The notes beneath the pieces were generated by a model that ran no database searches, was not told the origin of the DNA, and was given only the letters and a program-made list of their open reading frames with translations. Below, piece after piece: positions 44,323 to 53,650 of a stretch of DNA of 64,000 bases. The stretch lies in assembly GCA_020744225.1 (NCBI GenBank), contig JAGMWG010000015.1:1054001-1118000 (forward strand). The letters are read 5' to 3'. Within the stretch, counting starts at the first letter, position 1; every line of letters begins with the position of its first letter. The position numbers were made by a program, and so were the translations under genes. Origin of the DNA: Paraphoma chrysanthemicola. Lineage: Eukaryota; Ascomycota; Dothideomycetes; Pleosporales; Phaeosphaeriaceae.

Positions 44323-45439
44323 ATGTCGCCCGCTACCATTGCCGAGCCACTACCCGTGTACTTCATCGGCCACGCTGGGGTGGGGCTTTTGTTCGATGAG
44401 TCGCAAAACAACCGCACCGTGCAAGAGAATCTACGAGCCATTGGTAAAGAGATTCTGGGAATACAACCAAGGCCAAAGGCCATTGTGACTCTGTCCGGCC
44501 ATTTCGAAGCCGGCGAGATTCACGGCCCTGGCGTGATTGAAGGTAACAACAGGAATATCTTCTAGATCTCAGCATACCATGCCAGCGCTTACATTCGAGC
44601 AGTGAATGTAAAGCGCAACACTCCCATCGTAGTACGTTGCTAGCGACTTCGTGATGACGAATTGCACACTGACCACGATTAGCACGACTTCGTCAACGAT
44701 TTTCATGATTCGCACCCCTTCGTATACGACTATGACTGGCCACATCAAGATGCATCTGATCTTGCTAGTCATGTGTGGAAACATATTGTGAACTCCGGAG
44801 TTCAGGCGAAGAGAGTAGAGCGCGGAGTCGACCACGGTATATGGGTACCATTCAAGATCATGTTCCCTCCAGAAACGCCTTTAGACATTCCTATTATCCA
44901 GGTCTCAACGTTCCACGGCTACGACCTCAAGAGTCAGATTCGGCTCGGCGAAGTCTTGGGGCCACTACGGTAACAAATCACTGTCGCCGGTGCATCTTCA
45001 GCCATTTTACTAAAGAACACAGGCGAGAAGGTTTTCTCATTGTTGCCTCGGGGATGGCAGTTCACTCGTTCGCTTCTATCGGAGAAATTCGTGCCGCAGC
45101 GACAGATGAAGAACGCCAAGCCCGCACAAAGTTGGTCTTGAAGGAGTCGGAAATATTCGACACACAGCTCCGGGAAGCTGTAGTTGTTCGGAACCCCGAG
45201 CAACGCAAAGCCGCCCTCCTGCAACTAGAAGACTTATACACATTCAAGAGATCGCACCCAACCGTAGAGGTAAGCAGTAGGAGGAAGGAAGTTCTATACA
45301 AAATAGACATTGATATACTCCGCAGCACTTCACCCCACTTTTGGTCGCTTCTGGGGCCGCGGGTGACTCGGGAGGTCAGCCTGTGGGTATCAACGTTGTG
45401 GAACCAGGAATGTCGTATCTCAATCTGAGCTTCTCATGA
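44323..45439 (+). CDS. LigB-type extradiol ring-cleavage dioxygenase (DODA-like)
   Basis: This is a class III extradiol dioxygenase related to 4,5-DOPA dioxygenase, a non-haem metal enzyme that cleaves catechols next to the diol. Five exons fit: 44323-44542, 44600-44631, 44683-44969, 45023-45269 and 45326-45439, giving 299 residues, normal for the family. Conserved histidines appear at His17 (VYFIGHAGVG), His60 (VTLSGHFEAG) and His135 (GVDHGIWVPF). The final splice gives HPTVEHFTPLLVASGAAGD, the expected C-terminal signature. The N-terminal motif is GHAGVG, where many homologues have SHGGP, a small departure near the metal. The start at 44323 matches homologue length; the frame is open further upstream. 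The substrate is probably a catechol; which one is unknown. Confidence 0.9.
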
Positions 45440-45909
45440 GTTCGTGCTACACTTTGGCAATAGCTGAACTTGAAGAAATTTAGCTGATAGAAATGGTCCT
45501 TGCTGTACTTTGGTTATCGAGAGGAAAAGTCAAAACAATGATGGATATCGCGCCTGGGGATTTAGATCAACACACAAGTTAGCTATGCGCTTAAATGAGT
45601 TTCCAGGAGTTTATCACATCTCGCCCGGGGTCGCATTCGTGTACGGTTCACCAAACTCCTTATACTTGACACCGTACGCTGTTGTCAAAGCAAGGCTTCC
45701 CCACATCGAATTTTTGCTCCAACGGCAGCATTAGCAGGTATCCGCTGTTTAAGTGATCACGCAAGTCGATTTTCTGCACCGCCCTTAGGGATGAAAACGG
45801 ATGACTTGGTGAATCTGCCCCATGTAGGTAAAGCAGAAGGACCTCCCCAAAACCACCGCTAATTTCTCTCATCTTCTCTCGTGCGTGTTTGTCTTCGATG
45901 TGCTGCCAG
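45440..45909. other. Unassigned stretch between dioxygenase gene and decayed gene
   Basis: About 470 bases contain short frames on both strands. A minus-strand frame (45660-45956, with HAREKMREISGGFGEVLLLY) might be the 3' end of the decayed gene next to it, but I cannot join it by a clear intron. Confidence 0.3.
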
Positions 45910-46680
45910 CTAGAAGCCTCCACAGCCATAGTTGACAAGCATGCGACGGTGTTCAAGAGGAATATTCTCTTGTGCTGGGTGGCGGAAGCCCAAGACAGAA
46001 GCCACTGTCAAGGCGACGAAGAAGTCGTGGTACTCGAGCTGATGGTCGGGCGTCGGGAAGAGGAAGAGGAATCGGACCGATCGCTTGGACAGGCCGGTCT
46101 TCGATGACAGCCACCGCAGCACACGAAAGTCGCGCCAGAAACAGTCAAACACCAGATGAAGTGTGACTGACTCTGGGAAGCCTTCGATGGCCTTGAACCA
46201 CTTCTTGAAGTACTCCTTGGTGCCGAGGGACTGTCCGTGAGACTCGTAGTTGTCCTCCCATTTAGCCCATGCGGCGCACTGGGCCTTCGTCTCGTCTGGC
46301 AGGGCGGCAAATAGCGGAACTTGAACGTTGACGGGGAAATCCTCCTTCTTCTTGAATCCATCGAGTATCTCGGAAAGCTCGCTGGCGAACTTGACCATGG
46401 ACTCAGGGTCTTCGACGCAGAAGATGACCTTTGCGTAGTGGTCGGTGAAGAACTCTTCACTTACGTCGGCCACGCCGGCGAGACCATCAGCAGCAGGCTT
46501 AGGGAGGAGCTTTGAGCCGTGCTCGGGATGGACAAAGTCTTAGAAGAATTCGACGGTAACATCTTCGAATTCGTGGCTTTGTTGACGGCGAGGTAGGTCT
46601 TTGCAACTGGCGTATTCCCATCGTAGCGGGTATGCGACGTGTAAAATGGAGTGGAGGTTCTTCTGTCCGATTGACGCAGG
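45910..46680 (-). pseudogene. Unrecognised gene interrupted by a TAA codon
   Basis: One minus-strand frame reads continuously from an acceptor-like AAAG at 46681 (QKNLHSILHVAYPLRWEYAS) through EFEDVTVEFF, a TAA at 46540-46542, DFVHPEHGSKLLPKP and then a 187-residue open part from a methionine at 46473 (MADVSEEFFTDHY, HLVFDCFWRDFRVLRWLSS). Coding character continues on both sides of the TAA without change of frame, so it looks like a single nonsense mutation; CAA to TAA is the C-to-T change typical of RIP. I see no upstream start. The product has no domain I recognise. The 187-residue part could still be translated from its internal ATG. Confidence 0.5.
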
Positions 46681-46914
46681 CTTTCATTAGTATGAGAGCA
46701 ATCAATAGTGGCACGTCAACGTCACATTGGGATATTCAAAAGCAGTTACAATGAAAAGAAAGCGCAGTGTTGAGTGCCTTGACCTCAGTCCAATTGACTC
46801 GAGATTCGGACCATGCATGCTGTATATGTTGTACAAAGTTCATTCATTCAACCCATCCACCCTTCACCCCATCCATTCCTTCATGTGACATTGACCTTCG
46901 AAGACCTCCAAGCT

Positions 46915-47748
46915 TCACTCATCTTCCGAGTCGCCCCGATCCCAATCAGTGACGAGGATCGTCTCCACGTGGTCATCGTTCAGACCTTCGACGCCGTTAA
47001 GGAAAGCAGGGTCACACTGCTCAGCAGCGGTGATGAGATGGTGGCGCCACATGCAAAAAGCTTTGCGGGGGCAGCGGCGGCCGCTGAAAATTTCTTTGCA
47101 TAAACCGAGGTCGGAGGCGAAATGCTTAGCATAGATTGTTTCTGGGTATTTGAAACGGGCATCTTTCATCTTCCGAAAGTCGCCGCGCCGGAAGGACAGC
47201 TTGGGGCAGGCGACGTTGAGGATGTCGCCCGCCTGCAGACCTTCGATGGTCATCTCGGCTTCATAGTACACCGGTAGAGAGGCTACTGTGGCATCGGTAA
47301 TCGCCTCTGGTGGCGTGGGGCGGGGGTCTTCGAAGCTTGCTCGTCCTTGGCCCGGCGAGCGTCCTCTTGGAGCTTCACCCTTCGCTCCTCTTCTTTAATA
47401 TGTGCGTTGGAGAACCCCAGGCGACTACCAGTGCAGTCCCCGTTGGAGGTGATATGCGTCGGCCCACCCATCGTCCGCTTGTGCGGCGGCAACTCTTTGG
47501 TGAAGGTGGCCGCTGCGTGCCTTCGAATCTGCTTTACCGCAGAAGAAGACGCGCACGTCCTCGGGCGTATCGTCGGCAGAAAAGCTGCGACTGGCGTACG
47601 CCTTCTCGTAGGCGCGGATCCAGTCGACTGGGGCGGAGAGCTCTGCGATATGTCAGTGCTGTGCGCCAGTGACCTTCTACGGACTGGGGTCAAGCTTACC
47701 GCGCTCCTTGACGAACGAACGATTAACAACAATCGCCTCGGCGTCCAT
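46915..47748 (-). pseudogene. CCCH zinc-finger protein gene with disrupted frame
   Basis: The gene starts at MDAEAIVVNRSFVKER (47748-47700). A good GTAAGC...CGCAG intron (47643-47699) leads to ELSAPVDWIRAYEKAYASRS, DDTPEDVRVFFCGKADS. Beyond about 47530 that frame meets TAG (47425-47427) and TAA (47395-47397), while the best coding signal (HITSNGDCTGSRLGFSNAH, KEEERRVKLQEDARRAKDEQ) is one frame away. The final part (LPVYYEAEMTIEGLQAGDIL, TILVTDWDRGDSEDE) returns to the first frame and ends at 46915. I found no introns that explain both switches, so two compensating frameshifts are likely. The tail has a canonical CCCH finger, C-X8-C-X5-C-X3-H (LCKEIFSGRRCPRKAFCMWR, then HH). A nucleic-acid role is inferred from the finger only. 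Confidence 0.5.
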
Positions 47749-48582
47749 AGTGTGGTGTTGTTGCGATGATTGTGGAAGTTCTGAAGTTGGTGTGCGGGGT
47801 AGTAATGATCCAAAAAGGCGAGAAGGTTTCTCATGTAGGGTGGGCGCGCTGGCAACAAGTGCCCTGTGGAAGCAAAGTTTATTATATCACTATTGGCAGA
47901 GCTTGGTAGAGAGGGGACTCGAGGTGATTGACCAGGATGGCCCAAATCTCGTTATTCAATTCGGAAATAAATAAATGGCATGCTCCCGAATATTCTCGAA
48001 GACTACTTGGAGCTCAAAACAGAGGTGACGAGGACTTGGGGAACTCCAGAATACCCCATAGCATTAACAAGATAGAGATTGACAAGTTGCGGATACAGCT
48101 AGGACCTACGATGCTCCAGAAATCTCTGACGTTCTCGATTGGGTAGCTGAGGTCATTTGCAACCAAATGGTCTCCCAAATTACCTGGGTGAGTAAGCGTG
48201 CTGACCGCGCTTGCCGGGCTTCACCAAGCGAGCTCTTTCACCTCAACATCACTCACCTCTCACCTCTCATAGCTGTATACTTGGCTTTGTCTTTACCGAG
48301 AACGCCATATGAATCATGCGGAACTCAAGGTATGACCATTCCTATTCACTGTCGTGAGGTGGGGTACAAATATCTTAACGCAGACAGTGATCGTAGAGTA
48401 CAAGACGACAGTGACCGAGGTTCACCACGAGCCCTAGCTTAGCGTACCGCTTGCGTGCGTATGAAACTCCCTCCACAAGCTTGCTCTACAGCTTCAGTTA
48501 CAACACAATCTTGCTTCAAGTTACACTCTGCTCGACAACCACAACCCACATACACAAGAACTTCGAAGACAATTCTCACATC
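47749..48582. other. Divergent intergenic region, no gene seen
   Basis: About 830 bases lie between two divergent accessory genes. Short frames are present but no domain is recognised. Confidence 0.35.
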
Positions 48583-50120
48583 ATGCAAGCCACCAACAAC
48601 ACCGCCAACGCGACTGCCCAGGCCAGCTCGGGCACTGGCATCCAAGGCTGGCTCACCGCCGCCGAGGCGGAGGCGATTCCCCCTACCAGCGAGCTGGTGA
48701 AGCTGAACACGAGTAAGTTTGACCAGGTTCACCACTTGCACTCAGACTGTGACTAACAGAAGTTGCAGCGGACGCATGGGCGGAATCAAGAAGCAGGGCA
48801 AGGAGCAGAAGCCCTTCACTCAAGTGGGTGTTCTCGCAACTGGCGAAAAATGTATGTTTGTCCCTCTCCACTGTCTCACAATGCAATAGCGTGTTCTAAT
48901 GTTTGCAGTCTTCATCGAACGCAAGAGGAGGTCCGCGAAGGACATCGTTGCCGCCGCTCAGCGACTCGAAGAACAAAGTTTTTTGGGTTGTGACGGCGAG
49001 TCCGCTCTCAAGCCTGTCCCAATGCAAGCACCATCCAGTAAGAGTCTGCGACACAAACTCCAGTGTCCCTGGAAACCTCAGCGATGCGGTTCTCACCAAC
49101 GTACAGTATCTCTGCAACACCAAATAACCGGACGATGTTCCAGCTCCACTTTTCCTGGTACCCAAGCGCGCTTGTGCTTCTCAACAACAGCCGGCGCTGT
49201 TGTTCACCCCAAAGTTCCTCCCGCTGTGCGGGCTCAGCACAGCGCGCATCGAAGGTCACCAGGGCCAACTCATCGATGCATTCAATCAAATGATTGAATC
49301 GTTTGCCAAGCTGCTTCGTAAGTTTCGCTTCACCTTGACTTCATTGCCACTCGCTCACGTAAAATGTAGCTGAGCCAGCGTCAAATCCGCTCCTGTCAAT
49401 ACTTGATCCGCCTCGCTCGCACATCACCGTCGCCAGCTACGATATGTCACAGTCGACTCTCGCTCGCGACCTTTCGATCCGCAGGGTACTCGTCGAAGAC
49501 GAACTCACCCCTCCGCGGTTTCTGCTCTGGCCACCAAAGGCCGCATTCTGGCGTCACTATCATTTGGGAAGAATCGCCGCATGCGGGCGGGTATGTCGTT
49601 GTAGCCTAGCCTTGGGAGGCCCAAGTGGGCCTGCGCGTGACGCTGGCGGGCGATAAATACGAGCAGATAGCTTCGAAGAAACGGCTCACCACCAAGCCAT
49701 AAGATCTAGACGATCTGGTCGGGTGTAAGCAGCAAATGCGATACACCACAGTCGGGAGGGTTGCACATCCCAAATAACTAGAACGGATCCATGCATCAGT
49801 CAAGGTTGAAGGTCTGCATGGCGTGGTAGCGGGAGGGGATGACTTAAGTTCTGATGACGATCTGGTTCCTGTCTTTCGCGCCGTGACCGAGGAAGCCATC
49901 TGGACACTAGTGGACACTTCACAGCGCTACGCCCAAGGGAGTCTTACCAGTTCCACACAATGTAGACTGGGACCGCGTGGTGTTCTCGCAGTCAGCCTCT
50001 CAGATTCAAGCACAGTTCGACGACTTCACTGCCGATGAATGGAGGCAGGCTTTCGACATCTACACGCCGACGTATATTGCGCACCGAGAGGTTACATTGA
50101 TGCAGTCGGAACAGAAGTAA
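48583..50120 (+). pseudogene. Unrecognised multi-exon gene, probably decayed
   Basis: Exons supported by strong splice sites are 48583-48712 (MQATNNTANATAQASSGTG, LTAAEAEAIPPTSELVKLNT), 48769-48851, 48909-49317 and from 49370 (LSILDPPRSHITVASYDMSQ, RRVLVEDELTPPRFLLWPP). In that reading a TAA follows NVQYLCNTK (about 49125), after which the same frame continues (DDVPAPLFLVPKRACAS, LIDAFNQMIESFAKLL). An alternative frame in exons 2-3 also looks coding (FTQVGVLATGEKFFIERKRR). A convincing C-terminus, WDRVVFSQSASQIQAQFDDF then TADEWRQAFDIYTPTYIAHR, ends at the TAA at 50118-50120 but needs a further frame change. No domain is recognised. It is either a pseudogene or a gene whose introns I have misplaced. 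Confidence 0.4.
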
Positions 50121-50289
50121 TCAATAAGAAACACTGTAGAAACACTAGGGGACCTATGGTGTGCCTGGAAGACTTTCTAGCAGTACGTGAATACATCCAG
50201 GATGCATTTTCAAGAAGATTGCCGTAGCGACAAAGGGACACACCTCGGAGGTTGTCATTATGCCTGAAAGAAAAACAGGCACCTTAGCT

Positions 50290-51560
50290 CAACGCGCCTA
50301 GTCTGCTTGACTGCAAGTACAGCTCAACCTGAATATTCTACTTAACAGCAGCCTGAATATCCTCAGCATGGCGGACTCGTTCTTTAGTCTTCCGAAAAGG
50401 GTCTCTGGGGTAGTACAGGTTTATTCACGAGGCAACTCGTCTGCTGATGCTATCGCGTCACTATCCTGAAGCTGGCGCGACAAGTTGAGAACGTCGCAAA
50501 CTCCAGCGTTGCTCAAGAGCTTCTCAGAGAGGCATCAACTTTCAAGATACCAAGAATGTGAGCTTCGAAGAGCATGTGCGTCGTGTCCTGTTTCTTCGTA
50601 GTGCCCGGTAGCGTCCACTTCTTGTCGACGCCTTTGGTGCCGACGGGCAATCATGGTTACGCGGCCCCAGTCTTCGCTCCGACTGTCTTCACTCTGTTGC
50701 CGATCAACTTCTTGCGATCGGTGGCTTTCGCTGGAAGCTCGTCGACGTCCCAGACTTCTTCAAAGAAGAACACATCTGACGTCTTGATGGTGTAGGCAGA
50801 GCATAGGCCTTCGAAGGGCTGACACAGGACATACAACTTGGCCTGTGATTGCATGAACTCTGTCTGCTGTACATCAACCCTCAAGATATTGCCATCGTGT
50901 GTCTTGATCGCACCGCCCTGGCCTCTGAGTCAGTCGCTTGCGGACCTTCCTGCCGGCCCTGCCCGATGTCTTGGATAGGTGTTGTTTAGGATCCCTGGCG
51001 AAGATGAAGCCCACGATGACGAAGTGGACGTCGCCCTTCTGAAGATGCTTCTCTTTTTCGGAAATTTCCCACGGCAGTGGCGCATTCTCGAGAGGTGCGT
51101 GTTCTGACTCGGCGTACGAGCTCAGATACTTTGCGCCCACGCAGACGACTTGTAGCCTTCGACGGTTGGGTATCGCCACCTTGATTTGGAGGCCTTGGTA
51201 GTTGACTGCGATGTCCGCCTCAGGGTCGCGCACGATCTTGTCCACGACAGTAGACTCGCCGAGCGCCTTGCCGGTGGCGGACGTACTCATGTCGGCTAGA
51301 GGTGGTGAATGTAAAAGAGAGTGATCATTATGAGCTGCAACTGCCAAAAGGTGGGACTGATGGGAAGAGGAAATCGTTGTGGAGGTAATATGCTTTGCGC
51401 CTACGCGGAGAACTTCGAGTCTTCGATGATAATGATTGGGCACTGCCACCTTCATTGGAATGCCTTGATGATTGGTAGCAATATCTGCACCAGAGGAGCT
51501 GTTGATAACCTTGTTAAAAATACTGCAAATACAAAGCGACTCCTTAGATAGATTTGAATC
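50290..51560 (-). pseudogene. Decayed, internally duplicated member of the unrecognised family
   Basis: Reading the minus strand from about 51545: ADIATNHQGIPMKVAVPNHY then RRLEVLRVGAKHI, followed by a second version starting MSTSATGKALGESTVVDKIV with ADIAVNYQGLQIKVAIPN and RRLQVVCVGAKYLSSYAES. The frame continues through GDVHFVIVGFIFARDPKQHL, shifts near 50925, and resumes with GGAIKTHDGNILRVDVQQTE, LYVLCQPFEGLCSAY and FFFEEVWDVDELPAKATDRK. It then meets TAA and TGA codons, and continues as LPVGTKGVDKKWTLPGTTKK, a further shift, NAGVCDVLNLSRQLQDSDAI, and AEDIQAAVK*NIQVELYLQ. This is the most complete of three relics in the window. I do not recognise the family. Confidence 0.65.
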
Positions 51561-52034
51561 TCCTTCCGTAGACGAGAATGCGCTAAAGCGTTTGAGACGA
51601 ATAGAGAAGAACAGAAGAGGAGTCTCAAAGTGTCTTTAACTTGAGACTAGAATAAGAAACAGAGTAAACCCTCTCTCGCTTGTTTCACGTGACTAATGCA
51701 CAAGTAAACTCTATTGGTCTTCGCTTTTTACGTATTTCCTTTTTTTTCCCTCGAGTAGGTACGCTTTGAAGACGAAATGTATTGAGTAAACCTGTTGCGT
51801 TTTCTTGGAAGACTAAATATAAAGTAAACTTAATGCGTTCTCTTTACGATCGTGCCTTTAACCAACGAACTAAGGCGTCGTCGCAACTCATCACTCACAT
51901 GTCACAAGTGCCCATGTAGTAGCTTGCAATGTAACCATTATTTGATATGCTTTTGATCATCTAATGGAGGTATCATGTCAATCAGCGCCGACCAATGCTC
52001 CGAAACCCGCGTGCTCATCCCACACCAATGGCCC
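51561..52034. other. Intergenic stretch with four GTAAAC words
   Basis: This A/T-rich 470-base stretch contains no gene that I can support. GTAAAC occurs at 51664, 51704, 51786 and 51825, each preceded by A and followed by C or T. The core resembles forkhead-factor sites, but this may be chance or the remains of a repeat. Confidence 0.4.
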
Positions 52035-52847
52035 TCAAAGCAATCCCCAAGCCAAGACCGCAGCAACTAGTCCACTGCCAACAGCTGGACCCATCGTACT
52101 CGCAACACCCGAGCTTGCCGCCGGTGTTGCTGAACCGCTTGGAGTAGCGTGGCTGTCCGAATGTCCTGCCAAGTTACCAATGGCCTCACCAGCAACACCG
52201 GTACCGTTTACGCATTGGTCCTGGGCAAGAAGCTGGGCGGTGGAGTTGAACTTGATATCTGCGCACTGTGCAATCGTTAGCAGAATACTCGTGCCAGCAT
52301 ACGCGCAACGCAACATACATTGTATAGAGCACTTCCGCGCTCGCCAAGCTGGATGACCTGGACCGACGCATCGAGACCATTCAACCGCTGATCATCGAGA
52401 CCGCTGTAACCCGCGGCTTTCAGGCCCCGTTCAAGGTTTGCGCGACCAGTTTCCTAGGCGTACATTAGTCCTTGTGCTCTCAAATTGGCCGCAAGTAGCA
52501 CCCGCGGAGCGCACCGACGGGAAACGTACCCGGAAGCAGAAGACTCCTTTGCCAGTCTGGTTGAAGCCAGGAACCAAAGAGATGTTGAAAGATGATCCGT
52601 TGACACCGAGTGCGAGGTTGACGTAGGTGTATGCCCATGCATGGCTGCCGTTGAACACGACGCTCCCGCCGGTCAATGGCCACTGAGTGCGATTGGCGTC
52701 TGTTGTCGCATTGATGCCGGCGCAAGGGTATGTGTACTGATTCGCAGGCGCTGTGAAGGAGTCGCCGCGCCATTTGGGCTGGAGCAGTTCGAAGTGGGCT
52801 GCTGCGCTGCCGGCTAGCGCTGTGAGGGCGACGAGGGAGGCCAACAT
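52035..52847 (-). CDS. BIM1-like / LPMO-related secreted copper-binding protein, GPI-anchored
   Basis: This is a cell-surface protein of the BIM1-like (X325) family, which has the LPMO fold and binds copper through an N-terminal histidine but is linked to copper acquisition rather than polysaccharide cleavage. Three exons on the minus strand fit: 52847-52530, 52453-52319 and 52265-52035, giving 227 residues. The signal peptide MLASLVALTALAGSAAA is followed directly by His18 (HFELLQPKWRGDSF), so cleavage would expose the copper-brace histidine. GVFCFR, ALYN-CADIKF and DQCVNGTGV are family cysteine-containing landmarks. There are several N-glycosylation sequons. The C-terminus is Ser/Ala/Gly-rich and ends in a short hydrophobic tail (VGSGLVAAVLAWGLL) typical of GPI anchoring. 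The distant copper ligands were not checked. Confidence 0.85.
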
Positions 52848-53650
52848 TGTGAGAGGAGGATTTGAGCGTGAGTTACGAGGATAGGTAGAGAAGAGAAAGA
52901 TACGTCAAGGATCACAGCTCGGGGGGTGAAGTAAAGAACTGAAAGACTCGATTGTCAATTACCTCAAAATCGCACAATTTTCTCACCTGCCCCTGCCGTG
53001 CTCTTTATACGTGCATGCCACCAGCCCTCTCAGGATCCCACCACGGGTAGTCGTGCAGAAGTACCGTTGCACGCGCGCAGATGCTCGCTTCCAGCGCCAT
53101 GGATATGGAAGGTCGCATGCAAACAAACGAATCTGGATCGCGAGTCCATGGAACCGTCCAATCGGGTAGTATTGTCGATCTAAATGGTGCTGGTTTCCAC
53201 GAGCCGTGGTTTTGAATGTTTGGTGTGGCGCGAGCTATAGCTCTTACCCTGCATGCGACCCTGGATAAACGTGCTCATTGAGCAAGTTTCTGGGCTTGGC
53301 GACTGACGAGCGATGAGCCGACACCGCCGGACTTGATAAAGCTATGCATAATGAACATATATGATGGAGATATATGTCTAGGAAAGTGCTTTCAAGAAAC
53401 AGAAATGAAAAGAGACTACGAAATTGGGTGCGCGAGGCTTCAAGAAGACATCGAGATGTGGAGGATGGCGCACCTACGGGTAAGCTATACCAAAGTGGGA
53501 TTAGCTCCATCAGTTGGATAGACAGTCATCCTCAAGCGAGAAGAAATGTTGTGAGAGTTCTGAACTGAAAGACTTGGTATCATGAGATATATATGCTTGT
53601 GCATGCCCAACGCCAAATAGAATGCCGCTCATTGTGAAATGTGGGAGAAA
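52848..53650. other. Intergenic, no gene seen
   Basis: About 800 bases upstream of the copper-protein gene and downstream of the next minus-strand gene. Only short frames are present. Confidence 0.4.

Noticed and set aside
45510..45734. 75-codon plus-strand frame after the extradiol dioxygenase
   Set aside because: It has no domain and lies downstream of a complete gene, so it is probably 3' sequence.
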